From: Streptomyces sp. CBMA291
GTDB lineage: Bacteria > Actinomycetota > Actinomycetes > Streptomycetales > Streptomycetaceae
DNA length: 64,000 nucleotides
Direction of reading: 5' to 3'
Assembly (NCBI RefSeq): GCF_014596525.1
Contig: NZ_MSJP01000028.1
Location: 1 to 64,000 of the forward strand
This document shows positions 48,172-57,402 of this stretch, in pieces. Below the pieces are notes generated by a model that was not told the origin of the DNA, searched no databases, and saw only the letters and a list, made by a program, of their open reading frames with translations. How positions within the stretch are numbered: position 1 is the first letter of the stretch; every line of letters starts with the position of its first letter. A program made the position numbers and the translations under genes.

Positions 48172-48831
48172 GTGGCAGGGCAGCCCATCAGGGTCGTGAT
48201 CGCCGATGACGAGCCTCTGATCAGGGCCGGGATTCGGATGATCCTCAACTCGGATCAGGGGATCGCGGTCGTCGGAGAGGCCGCCGACGGGCGGCAGGCG
48301 GTCGAGGCGGCCCGAGCGCACGCGGCGGACGTGGTGTTGCTCGACATCCAGATGCCGGTGCTCGACGGGCTCTCCGCCCTCCCGGAGCTGCGCAGGGCGG
48401 CCCCGGCGGCCCGAGTGATCATCCTGACGACATTCGGCGAGCGGGACAACGTGCTGCGGGCACTGGAGTACGGCGGGGCAGGGTTCCTGCTCAAGGACAC
48501 GGCCCCGGCCGAGCTGATCGGCGCGGTCAGAGCGGCAGCGGCGGGAGACGCCTATCTGTCGCCCGCGGCGACCCGGCACGTGGTGGAACGGCTCGCCTCG
48601 GGCCGGGAAGCAGCCCGTGCCGAGGAGGCACGAGGCCGGGTGGCGGCCCTCAGCGAGAAGGAATGCGGGGTCCTCGCCCTGCTCGGAGAAGGCCTCTCCA
48701 ACGCGGACGCGGGACGCCGACTGCATATGAGCGAGGCGACGGTGAAGACATATGTGAGCCGCATCCTGTCCAAACTGGGCTGCGAGAACCGCGTCCAGGC
48801 AGCCTTGCTGGCCAGAGACGCGGGGCTGTAG
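48172..48831 (+). CDS. NarL/FixJ-family response regulator
   Basis: A 219-residue regulator: receiver domain 1-120 with D12, D13, the phosphorylated D58 (VVLLDIQMP) and the lysine in FLLKDTAP, then a LuxR-type HTH about 150-215 (LSEKECGVLALLGEGLSNADAGRRL, SEATVKTYVSRILSKLGCENRVQAALLA). It should respond to the kinase directly upstream. Targets unknown. Confidence 0.95.
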   Translation: MAGQPIRVVIADDEPLIRAGIRMILNSDQGIAVVGEAADGRQAVEAARAHAADVVLLDIQMPVLDGLSALPELRRAAPAARVIILTTFGERDNVLRALEYGGAGFLLKDTAPAELIGAVRAAAAGDAYLSPAATRHVVERLASGREAARAEEARGRVAALSEKECGVLALLGEGLSNADAGRRLHMSEATVKTYVSRILSKLGCENRVQAALLARDAGL

Positions 48832-49164
48832 GGGGACTTGGGGGCGGACGGGGGACGGGGGACGGCGGACGGACGCGGGTGGGGGCGGACGGGAGTGGGC
48901 ACGGACGCGGACGCTGACGGGGGCTTGGGGACGGGGGCTTGGGGACGGGGGCTTTGGGACGGGGGCTTTGGGACGGGGGCTTTGGGACGGGGAACGGGAA
49001 CAGGGCGGGAGGGGAGGGGGGAGGGGGGGAGGGCCCCAGAAGTCCGGACAGTGCGACCGCCGGGCCGCCTCAGGAGTTATCCACAGGGGAAGACGATCAC
49101 CGAGGTGCGGCGGTAACGTCGGCGCCGGATGATGTTGAAAAGTCGCATCGGGGGAGGAAGTGCC
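48832..49164. other. Gene-free spacer before the DUF2252 gene
   Basis: A 333-base gap rich in G on the plus strand. It holds the 14-bp repeat array (48917-48986), a further GGGGAGGGGGGAGGG run near 49015-49030, and one perfect DnaA box TTATCCACA at 49077-49085. No gene is seen. Confidence 0.65.
48917..48986 (+). repeat. 14-bp G-rich tandem repeat, five copies
   Basis: ACGGGGGCTTGGGG occurs twice (48917, 48931), then ACGGGGGCTTTGGG three times (48945, 48959, 48973). Each unit carries two runs of three to five G, so at least four G-runs lie together on the plus strand. Confidence 0.85.
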
Positions 49165-50625
49165 ATGGACGAGATCCAGGCCGTGGTGCCGGGGCAGCGC
49201 GGTTCGGGCGGGGAGCGGGACGGCGGGCGTGTGCCGTATGTGCCGGGTTTCGCGCGTCGGGCCGTCGTCGGTACCGGCGTCTCCCCCAAGGTCCGGGGCA
49301 AGGAACTGCGTGACCGCGTCCCCCGCTCCGTGCACAGCGCGCCCGCCCTCGCCGCCGACCGGCCGGACGCAGTCCGGGCCGTCGAGGAGTCGAACCGGGG
49401 CCGTGTGCCCGAGCTTGCCCCGCTGCGGGTCGGCCGGATGGCGGCGGGCCCCTTCGCGTTCCTGCGGGGTTCCGCCGGGCTCATGGCCCACGACCTCGCC
49501 GGCACCCCCGTCACCGGCATCGCCGCCCAGCTCTGCGGCGATGCCCACGCCGCCAACTTCGGTCTCTACGGAGACGCCCGGGGTCGGCTCGTGATGGACC
49601 TCAACGACTTCGACGAGACCATCGTCGGGCCCTGGGAGTGGGACCTCAAGCGGCTCGCCACCTCCCTCGTCCTCGCGGGCCGGGAGGTCGGCGCCGACGA
49701 GGACGTCTGTCGTGCCGCCGCCTTCGACACCGTCGGCGCCTACCGCCGGACCATGCGGCTGCTCGCCCGGCTCCCCGCGCTCGACGCCTGGAACGCGATA
49801 GCGGACGAGGAACTGGTCTCCCACACCGACGCCCGTGATCTCCTCGGCACCCTGGAACGGGTCTCGGCCAAGGCGCGGAACAACACCAGCGCCCGTTTCG
49901 CCTCCCGTTCCACCGAGGCCGTGACCGAGGCCGAGGGCGGCGGCCGCCGGTTCGTCGAGGCGCTCCCGGTGCTCCGCCGGGTGCCCGACGCGGAGGCCGC
50001 GGCCGTCGCCGCCGCCCTCGGCCCGTATCTGGAGACCGTGTCCGAGGACCGGCTGCCGCTCCTCGCGCGGTACGCGGTGCACGACGTCGCGTTCCGGGTC
50101 GTCGGCACCGGCAGTGTCGGCACCCGTTCCTATGTCGTGCTTCTGCTGGACCACCGGGGCGAGCCCCTGGTTCTCCAGGTGAAGGAGGCCAGGGCCTCCG
50201 CGCTGCTTCCCCACCTCCCGGCCGCCGGTTTCCTCGCGCCGGACGCCGGGCACGAGGGGCGACGGGTGGTCCTCGGCCAGAAGCGGATGCAGGTCGTCAG
50301 CGACATCCTGCTGGGCTGGACGACGGTGCGGGGGCGTCCGTTCCAGGTGCGCCAGTTCCGCAACCGCAAGGGGAGCGTCGACCCGCTCGCGCTCACCCCC
50401 GCGCAGGTCGACGACTACGGCCGGATGACCGGCGCGCTGCTTGCCCGCGCGCACGCCCACAGCGCCGATCCGCGTCTGATAGCCGGGTACTGCGGGAAGG
50501 GCGAGGAGTTCGACGAGGCCGTCGCCGCCTTCGCCGTCTCGTACGCGGACCGCACCACGGCCGACCACGCGGACCTGCTCGATGCCATCCGAACGGGCCG
50601 TATAGCTGCGGACCCGGGCGTCTGA
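49165..50625 (+). CDS. DUF2252 family protein (kinase-like fold)
   Basis: A 486-residue protein. Motifs resembling aminoglycoside-phosphotransferase kinases are visible: LCGDAHAANFGLYGDARGRLV (catalytic-loop-like, D-x-H-x-x-N) and VMDLNDFDETIVGPWEWDLKRLATS (metal-binding DxND/DFD-like). QVKEARAS holds a conserved lysine. DUF2252 proteins are widespread in actinobacteria; the substrate is unknown. The ATG at 49165 has GGGGAGGAAG close upstream; the earlier ATG at 49129 lacks a site. Confidence 0.88.
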   Translation: MDEIQAVVPGQRGSGGERDGGRVPYVPGFARRAVVGTGVSPKVRGKELRDRVPRSVHSAPALAADRPDAVRAVEESNRGRVPELAPLRVGRMAAGPFAFLRGSAGLMAHDLAGTPVTGIAAQLCGDAHAANFGLYGDARGRLVMDLNDFDETIVGPWEWDLKRLATSLVLAGREVGADEDVCRAAAFDTVGAYRRTMRLLARLPALDAWNAIADEELVSHTDARDLLGTLERVSAKARNNTSARFASRSTEAVTEAEGGGRRFVEALPVLRRVPDAEAAAVAAALGPYLETVSEDRLPLLARYAVHDVAFRVVGTGSVGTRSYVVLLLDHRGEPLVLQVKEARASALLPHLPAAGFLAPDAGHEGRRVVLGQKRMQVVSDILLGWTTVRGRPFQVRQFRNRKGSVDPLALTPAQVDDYGRMTGALLARAHAHSADPRLIAGYCGKGEEFDEAVAAFAVSYADRTTADHADLLDAIRTGRIAADPGV

Positions 50626-50682
50626 CCCCGGGGGCGGACCGTAGGCTGGGCGGGACGAGCCGGATCGAGTACGTAGGCGGGC

Positions 50683-51615
50683 GTGGACGTGAGCGGGCAC
50701 CAGGGTGCGAACGAGGGCTCCGAGGCCGGGTCGGTGCGGGACGAGCAGACCGAGCAGGCCGGACCGGACGGTCGGGCCGGGCAGGAAGGTCCGGCCGGGC
50801 AGGACGGGCAGGACGGGCGGTCCGGGGACGGTTCGGGGCAGGACGAGCGGCCCGAGGCGCGGCTTGAGCGGGCCGTGCGGGTCGCCGAGCAGGCGCTGAT
50901 CGAGTTCGAGATCGCCGTCGAGACCTTCCGGGTCGAGGTGGACAACTTCTCGCGGCTGCACCACCAGAAGCTCGGTCCGATGTACGCGCGGCTCGACGAG
51001 CTGGACGCCCGGATCGCCGAGGCCCGTGCGGCGCGTACCGGCGACCCGGAGGATCTGCGGAAGGCCCGGGAGGCGCGGGCCGCAGTGCTGCCGATGCCCG
51101 GGGTGGACGAGCTGTTCCACGACTGGCTCGACTCCGACGGCCTGTCCCCCGAGGCGGCGGCGATGCTCACCGACAGCCCGGTGCAGCCGCCCAAGCGGGT
51201 CCGTCCCGGCGACGAGGCCCGCCGGCTCTACCGGGAGCTGGCGCGCAAGGCCCACCCCGATCTGGCCCGCGAGGAGGACGAGCGCAAGCGCCGCGAGGAG
51301 TTCATCACCCGGGTGAACGCCGCCTACGCCCGCGGTGACGAGGGCCTGCTGCGCGAGCTGCTCGCCGAGTGGGAGGCGGGCCCGGTGATCGCCGAGCGGC
51401 TCAGCGAGAGCGAGGAGCTGTACGCCCGTCTCGAATGGCTGGCCGAGCGCAAGGACATGCTGTCAGTGCTGGCGCGTGAGCTGGAGGAGAGCGCGATCGG
51501 CGCGATGCTGCGGATGGCGCCGGACGATCCGGACCGTCTCCTTGAGGAGATCGCCGAGCAGCTGCTCGGGCAGGTCGCCGAGCGGGAGAACGAGCTTGCG
51601 GAGCTGGTGCAGTAG
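50683..51615 (+). CDS. J-domain protein with coiled coil
   Basis: A 310-residue cytoplasmic protein. Residues 1-58 are Gly/Asp/Gln-rich and disordered. A coiled coil spans about 60-118 (ARLERAVRVAEQALIEFEIAVE region). A J-domain-like segment lies about 178-235, with helix RRLYRELARKA, the HPD motif at 191-193 and helix REEFITRVNAAYARGDEGLL. The rest is helical. The HPD predicts Hsp70 (DnaK) stimulation. The domain is internal rather than N-terminal, unlike DnaJ. Start GTG at 50683. Confidence 0.82.
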   Translation: MDVSGHQGANEGSEAGSVRDEQTEQAGPDGRAGQEGPAGQDGQDGRSGDGSGQDERPEARLERAVRVAEQALIEFEIAVETFRVEVDNFSRLHHQKLGPMYARLDELDARIAEARAARTGDPEDLRKAREARAAVLPMPGVDELFHDWLDSDGLSPEAAAMLTDSPVQPPKRVRPGDEARRLYRELARKAHPDLAREEDERKRREEFITRVNAAYARGDEGLLRELLAEWEAGPVIAERLSESEELYARLEWLAERKDMLSVLARELEESAIGAMLRMAPDDPDRLLEEIAEQLLGQVAERENELAELVQ

Positions 51616-51681
51616 GTTTTCCGTGCGCCCGAATCCTTCGGGTCGTACGCCGTGTGAGACCCACGAGAGAAGGCCCCTCCC

Positions 51682-52026
51682 ATGAATTTCTCCCCGCTGC
51701 CCTCGGTGGACGCGGCTTCCGTGCCGGCCGATGCCCTGGTGCTGGACGTCAGGGAGGACGACGAGTGGGCGGCCGGGCACGTCGAGGGCGCGCTGCATGT
51801 GCCGATGAGCGACTTCGTGGCCCGCTTCGGCGAGGTCACGGAGGCCGTCGCCGAGCGGGGCCGTGCGTATGTGATGTGCCGGGTGGGCGGCCGGTCGGCG
51901 CAGGTCACGCAGTACCTGGTGCAGCAGGGCTTCGACGCGGTGAACGTCGAGGGCGGAATGCTCGCCTGGGACGGCGCCGGACGGCCGATGGTCAGCGGGA
52001 GCGGCAGCCCGGCCTTCGTCCTCTGA
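51682..52026 (+). CDS. Rhodanese-like sulfurtransferase
   Basis: A 114-residue single-domain rhodanese: VLDVREDDEWAAGHVEGALHVPM is the CH2A region, and the active-site loop is CRVGGRS with the persulfide cysteine. GGMLAWDGAGRPM closes the fold. It may transfer sulfur to a thiophile; the partner is unknown. ATG at 51682 follows GAGAGAAGG. Confidence 0.92.
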   Translation: MNFSPLPSVDAASVPADALVLDVREDDEWAAGHVEGALHVPMSDFVARFGEVTEAVAERGRAYVMCRVGGRSAQVTQYLVQQGFDAVNVEGGMLAWDGAGRPMVSGSGSPAFVL

Positions 52027-52047
52027 CGCACGCCCGGCCTTCGTCGG

Positions 52048-52131
52048 CTGACGTACGGGCCTGACGGCCCCGAGGCTGACGTTCGGCTCCGACGGCCCCG
52101 AGCCTGACGTACGGGCCTGACGGGTGGGGCC
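52048..52131. repeat. 28-bp tandem repeat, three copies
   Basis: Units of 28 bases starting CTGACGTACGGGCCTGACGG at 52048, 52076 (variant) and 52104, with weaker flanking copies, between the convergent rhodanese and acyl-CoA dehydrogenase genes. Confidence 0.7.
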
Positions 52132-52193
52132 GACGCCCGCCCGAGTCCGGCGTACGGGTCCGACGGCCTCCGGGGCGCCGGAACCGGGGGCCG

Positions 52194-53327
52194 TCAGCCG
52201 AGCAGGTGGGCGGCCAGCAGGTCGCCCAGTGCTTCCTCGTGGGCCGGAGCGGGGCCGAGGCACAGTTCCAGGTACTTGGCCCAGGCGTGGTAGCGGTGCA
52301 GCGGGTAGTCGGTGTCGGCGCCGACTCCGCCGTGCAGATGCTGTGCGGTCTGCACCACGCGCCGGACCCCTTCGGAGGCCCAGATCTTCGCGACGGCGAT
52401 GTCCCCCGCGACGGGCAGCGGGGCCTCGGCGTCGGTGCCGAGGCGCCAGGCGGCCTGCCAGAGGGTGACTTCCATGGCCCGCAGGTCGATGTAGCGGTCG
52501 GCGGCCTGGACGGCGACGGCCTGGAAGGTGGCCACGGGGTGGCCGAACTGTTCGCGTGTGCCGGTGTACCGGCTCGTCATGGTGAGGACGGCTTCGCCGA
52601 GGCCGAGGGCGAGCGCGCAGGTGCCGGTGGTGAGGAGTCCGCGCAGGCGTTCCCAGGCACCCTCGGCGTCGATGACGTCGGCGGCGTCGAGCCGGACGGA
52701 GTCCAGGCTCAGCTCGGCGAGGAGTTCGCCGTGGGTGGAGTACTGCGCGGCGAGGCCGAGGCCAGGGTGGGCGCGGGGCGACAGGGCGAGGACGGTGTGG
52801 CCGTCGGCGGTGTGCGCGGGTACGGCGATCAGGTCGGCGCGGTGGGCCCAGGGAACGCCGGTCTGGCGTCCGTCGAGGATCCAGCCGTCGCCGTCACGGC
52901 GTGCGGTGACGGCGGACTCGGCGGGTTCGTGGCCGGTGCGCCCCTGGGAGGCGGCGGTGAGGACGAGTTCGCCCCGGCCGACGCGGGGGAGGAGTCGGGC
53001 GGCGGTCGCGCGGGGCGCGTACCGCTCGATGGTCATGGCGACGGCGCTGGTCTCCAGGAGGGGGACGCGGGCGAGGACCCGGGCCGATTCGCGCAGGACG
53101 AGGCAGAGGGCGACGGGGTCGAGCCCCGCGCCCCCGTGGTCCGGGGAGACGGTGAGGGCGAGGAGCCCGGTGGCCGAGAGGTGGGACCAGAGCGGCCGGT
53201 CGAAGTCCTCGGCCACCGCTCCCCGGGTGAGGGCGGGACTGGGGACGGAGTCGGGTGCGACATCCGCGAAGACGGCCCTGGCCGCCTCGACGGCCGCCTG
53301 CTGCTCTTCGGTGAAGGTGAAGTCCAC
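52194..53327 (-). CDS. Acyl-CoA dehydrogenase
   Basis: A 377-residue flavoprotein that makes an alpha-beta double bond in acyl-CoAs. N-terminus MDFTFTEEQQAAVEAARAVF; middle domain with SQGRTGHEPAESAV; C-terminal helical domain with TSRYTGTREQFGHPVATFQAV and HLHGGVGADTDYPLHRYHAW. The usual catalytic glutamate position is not obvious: no conventional YEG or EG(T/S) motif is seen, so this may be one of the short, atypical partners that act in heteromeric enzymes. The GTG at 53327 has GGAGG eight bases upstream. It lies 190 bases downstream of paaE on the same strand. Confidence 0.88.
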   Translation of the reverse strand: MDFTFTEEQQAAVEAARAVFADVAPDSVPSPALTRGAVAEDFDRPLWSHLSATGLLALTVSPDHGGAGLDPVALCLVLRESARVLARVPLLETSAVAMTIERYAPRATAARLLPRVGRGELVLTAASQGRTGHEPAESAVTARRDGDGWILDGRQTGVPWAHRADLIAVPAHTADGHTVLALSPRAHPGLGLAAQYSTHGELLAELSLDSVRLDAADVIDAEGAWERLRGLLTTGTCALALGLGEAVLTMTSRYTGTREQFGHPVATFQAVAVQAADRYIDLRAMEVTLWQAAWRLGTDAEAPLPVAGDIAVAKIWASEGVRRVVQTAQHLHGGVGADTDYPLHRYHAWAKYLELCLGPAPAHEEALGDLLAAHLLG

Positions 53328-53360
53328 TGCCCTGACCTCCAGTTGGAGCCCACACGCATC

Positions 53361-53373
53361 TGACGGATCGTCA
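53361..53373. promoter_or_regulatory. Candidate operator of the acyl-CoA dehydrogenase gene
   Basis: TGACGGATCGTCA is a palindrome with perfect 5-bp arms, 34 bases before the GTG start. Such dyads are typical of TetR-type regulators of acyl-CoA genes. Confidence 0.5.
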
Positions 53374-53517
53374 AAATAGGGCAGTGGTGAGGGGAAAGGA
53401 AGGGGTGACGCACCCCAGGCCCCGCCAGAGGCGGCCGTACGGCGCTTCGGGCGAGGCGGGCCCGAGGACATTCCGAGGCGCGTCCGAGGGTGATCGAGAC
53501 GCGTCCGAGGGGGCGTC

Positions 53518-54606
53518 TCAGCGGTCGAAGTCCAGTTCCACATCCGGGGTCACGGGGTGGGACTGGCAGGCCAGGACGTATCCGGCGGCCGTCTCCTCCG
53601 GTTCTAGGGCGAAGTTGCGGTCCATCCGCACTTCCCCGCCGACGAGGAAGGCACGGCAGGTGCCGCACACCCCGCCCTTGCAGGCGTACGGGGCGTCGGC
53701 GCGGGCGCGGAGCACCGTGTCGAGCAGGCTCTCCCCCCGCTCCACCGGCCAGTTGCCGGACCGGCCGTGCAGGGTCGCCGTCAGGGTGGCGTGCGCGGGG
53801 GTGTCTCCGGCCGGGACCTTGGCCGGGGCGGAGCCGTCGTCGACGTGGAAGATCTCCTGATGGACGCGGGCGCGGTCGACGCCGAGCGTGCGCAGGGCCC
53901 GCTCGGCGCCCTGGACCAGGCCGAAGGGACCGCAGAGGAACCAGCCGTCGATGCTGGCGACGGGCAGCAGCGCGGGCAGCAGCGCCGTGAGCCGCTCGTG
54001 GTCGAGGCGGCCCGACGGCAGCCCGGACTGCTGCTCCTCCCGGGAGAGGACGGTGACCAGCTGGAAGCGGTCGGGGTAGCGGTCCTTGAGGTCGGCGACC
54101 TCGTCGAGGAACATCGTGGAGGCGGCCGTACGGTCGCTCCGGATCAGGCAGAACCGGGCCTGGGGCTCGCGGGCGAGCAGGGTGGCCGCGATCGAGAGGA
54201 CCGGGGTGATGCCGCTGCCGCCGACGACGGCGGCGAAGTGGCCGGGGCGCGGGGAGAGCGTGAAGCGGCCCCGGGGTTCCATGACGTCGACGAGGTCGCC
54301 GACGGCCAGTTCCTTGAGGGCGTACGTGGAGAACGAGCCGCCGTCGACGAGCCGGATGCCGACCCGGAGGACGGGGGGCTCGCCGATTGGGGCGGCGGGG
54401 GTGCAGATCGAGTAGGTGCGCCGGACGTCCTGTCCGTCTCCGCCGGTGCGGCGCAGGGCGAGATGCTGGCCGGGCAGGTGTCGGTAGGCCTCGTGGAGTT
54501 CGGGCGGGACGGTGAAGGTGACGGCGACGGAGTCGTCGGTGAGCTGTTCGACCCCGCTCACCCTGAGCGGGTGGAACCCGGCCCGCTCGGCGCCTGAGGA
54601 GGCCAT
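53518..54606 (-). CDS. paaE: Phenylacetyl-CoA 1,2-epoxidase reductase subunit PaaE
   Basis: A 362-residue electron-transfer subunit: FAD domain with RRTYSICTP, NAD(P)H domain with GGSGITPVLSIAATLL and CGPFGLVQ, and a C-terminal plant-type 2Fe-2S domain with CKGGVCGTC plus a fourth cysteine in LACQS. It passes electrons from NADPH to the PaaABC oxygenase. Its ATG follows the paaD stop immediately. Confidence 0.96.
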   Translation of the reverse strand: MASSGAERAGFHPLRVSGVEQLTDDSVAVTFTVPPELHEAYRHLPGQHLALRRTGGDGQDVRRTYSICTPAAPIGEPPVLRVGIRLVDGGSFSTYALKELAVGDLVDVMEPRGRFTLSPRPGHFAAVVGGSGITPVLSIAATLLAREPQARFCLIRSDRTAASTMFLDEVADLKDRYPDRFQLVTVLSREEQQSGLPSGRLDHERLTALLPALLPVASIDGWFLCGPFGLVQGAERALRTLGVDRARVHQEIFHVDDGSAPAKVPAGDTPAHATLTATLHGRSGNWPVERGESLLDTVLRARADAPYACKGGVCGTCRAFLVGGEVRMDRNFALEPEETAAGYVLACQSHPVTPDVELDFDR

Positions 54607-55104
54607 CTACAGCTCCTTGAAGTGGTCGAACGGTTCACGGCAGGCGGTGCAGCGGCGCAGGGCCTTGCACGCGGTCGAGGAGAAGCGGCTGAGGAGTTCG
54701 GTGTCGGTGGAGCCGCAGTGGGGGCAGCGGATGGCGAGGGTGAGCGGGACGGGGCCGTCCGCCGGGCCCTGGGGGCGGGGCGGGGCGACGCCGAACTCGG
54801 CGAGTTTGCGGCGTCCTTCCTCGCTGATGTCGTCGGTGGACCAGGCGGGGGCGAGGACGGTGACGACGGAGACCTCGGGGACGCCGTGCTCGTGGAGGGC
54901 GCGCTCGATGTCCGAGGACATGGCCTCGACGGCGGGGCAGCCGGTGTAGGTGGGGGTGAGGGAGACCTCGACGCTGCCGGGTCCGGTGACCTGGACTCCG
55001 CGCAGGACGCCGAGGTCGGCCAGGGTGAGGACGGGCAGCTCGGGGTCGGGGACGGCGCCGGCGATCCGGGCCAGCTCCTCTTCCAGGGCCGTCATGGTCA
55101 CCAT
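54607..55104 (-). CDS. paaD: Phenylacetyl-CoA epoxidase assembly protein PaaD
   Basis: A 165-residue MIP18/DUF59-family protein: IAGAVPDPELPVLTLADLGVLRGV, TPTYTGCPAVEAMSSDIE with the conserved cysteine, and a C-terminal zinc ribbon (CPHCGSTDTEL, CRRC-like CTACREPF). It is needed for maturation of the epoxidase iron centres. The ATG at 55104 overlaps the paaC end; an ATG three codons on (55095) is possible. Confidence 0.94.
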   Translation of the reverse strand: MVTMTALEEELARIAGAVPDPELPVLTLADLGVLRGVQVTGPGSVEVSLTPTYTGCPAVEAMSSDIERALHEHGVPEVSVVTVLAPAWSTDDISEEGRRKLAEFGVAPPRPQGPADGPVPLTLAIRCPHCGSTDTELLSRFSSTACKALRRCTACREPFDHFKEL

Positions 55105-55979
55105 GTCGCCCCCGGGTGGCTGCGGTGCAGATGCTGCATCTCGGCGAGCATCCGCCCGAAGGGTTCGGTGTGCAGGCCCTGGCGGCCCGCCCCGGCGGAC
55201 CAGGCGCCGGTGCGGGGGCCGGTGGGCGTGGCGAGGCCGGCCTTGCCGAGGACGTCGGTGACGGCGGCGAGCCAGTCGCCCTCCAGGGCCTCGTGGTCCA
55301 CGTCGAGGCCGTCGACGGGCTGGAAGAGTTCGCCGGTGTACCGCCACAGGGCGTCGCAGGCGCGCCGCATGCGGTGGTGGCTCTCCTCGGTGCCGTCGCC
55401 GAGGCGCAGGGTCCAGTGCTCGGCGTGGTCCCGGTGGTAGGCGACCTCCTTGACGGCCTTGGCGGCGAGTGCGGCGAAGGGCCCGCTGCCGTCGGCCAGT
55501 CGCCCGTACAGAAGGTGCTGGTAAGTGGAGAAGTAGAGCTGCCGGGCGATGGTGTGGGCGAAGTCGCCGTTGGGCTGTTCGACGAGCTGCGCGTTCCGGA
55601 AGGAGCGCTCCTCACGGAGGTAGGCCAGTTCGTCCTCGTCGCCGACGAGCGAGAGCAGGACTCGGGCCTGGCCGAGGAGGTCGAGCGCGATGTTGGCGAG
55701 GGCGACCTCCTCCTCCAGGACGGGGGCGGAGCCGGCCCATTCCCCCAGCCGGTGGGAGAGGACGAGGGCGTCGTCGCCGAGGGCGAGCGCGGCCACCCGG
55801 GGGACGGACGCGTGGGGAACGGCCTCCCGGGGAGCGGACGCGGCGGAAACGGAACCGTGGGGAGCGGACGCGGGGGCGGTGGACACACCGGCGGCGGGCG
55901 CATCGGCAGGGGACGCACCGGCAGCGGGCGCACCGGCGGCGGGCGCGAGGGCGGTGGTGTCGGTCTCGGCGGTGCTCAC
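55098..55979 (-). CDS. paaC: Phenylacetyl-CoA epoxidase structural subunit PaaC
   Basis: A 293-residue ferritin-like subunit: LVLSHRLGEWAGSAPVLEEEVALANIALDLLGQARVLL, then YREERSFRNAQLVEQPNGDFAHTI and KEVAYHRDHAEHW. It lacks a complete di-iron set and pairs with PaaA. An alanine-rich leader of about 60 residues with AAGAP repeats precedes the domain and is unusual in length. GTG at 55979 overlaps the paaB stop (GTGA). Confidence 0.94.
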   Translation of the reverse strand: MSTAETDTTALAPAAGAPAAGASPADAPAAGVSTAPASAPHGSVSAASAPREAVPHASVPRVAALALGDDALVLSHRLGEWAGSAPVLEEEVALANIALDLLGQARVLLSLVGDEDELAYLREERSFRNAQLVEQPNGDFAHTIARQLYFSTYQHLLYGRLADGSGPFAALAAKAVKEVAYHRDHAEHWTLRLGDGTEESHHRMRRACDALWRYTGELFQPVDGLDVDHEALEGDWLAAVTDVLGKAGLATPTGPRTGAWSAGAGRQGLHTEPFGRMLAEMQHLHRSHPGATW

Positions 55980-56259
55980 AGGTGCTTCACCCCCTCCGGG
56001 ATCTCGTAGAACGTCGGGTGGCGGTAGGGCTTGTCCGCCGCCGGTTCGAAGAAGGGGTCCTTCTCGTCGGGCGAGGAGGCGGTGATCTCCGAGGAGGGGA
56101 CGACCCAGATCGAGACGCCTTCGCTCCTGCGGGTGTACAGGTCGCGGGCGTTGCGCAGGGCCATCTCCGCGTCGGGGGCGTGGAGACTGCCCGCGTGGGT
56201 GTGGGACAGTCCGCGGCGGGAGCGCACGAACACCTCCCACAGCGGCCAACCGTCGCTCG

Positions 56260-56263
<4 letters not shown>
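55976..56263 (-). CDS. paaB: Phenylacetyl-CoA epoxidase subunit PaaB
   Basis: A 95-residue subunit that bridges the PaaAC dimers: [47 protein letters not shown] and [24 protein letters not shown] at 56263 overlaps the paaA stop by four bases. Confidence 0.95.
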
Positions 56264-57291
<1,028 letters not shown>

Positions 57292-57301
57292 CGGGCCCCC
57301 T

Positions 57302-57319
57302 ACCGACCGATCGTTCGGT
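57302..57319. promoter_or_regulatory. Putative PaaR-type operator before paaA
   Basis: ACCGACCGATCGTTCGGT is an 18-bp near-palindrome (one mismatched pair) ending ten bases before the paaA start. Its reverse complement, ACCGAACGATCGGTCGGT, recurs with one changed end base at 62312. TetR-type PaaR repressors responding to phenylacetyl-CoA bind such sites in other bacteria. Confidence 0.75.
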
Positions 57320-57402
57320 TGAATGACTTCAATGGTGAGTCGGCGGCCCGTATGGTGTCAACCCTGTGGATAACCGAGTGGGCCGATCGGGATCGGGGCG
57401 GG

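Noticed and set aside
46177..51255. A 1692-codon open frame on the minus strand
   Set aside because: It lies antisense to a histidine kinase, response regulator, DUF2252 and J-domain genes that all have clear motifs. Long antisense frames are expected at this GC content, and its translation has no recognisable domain.
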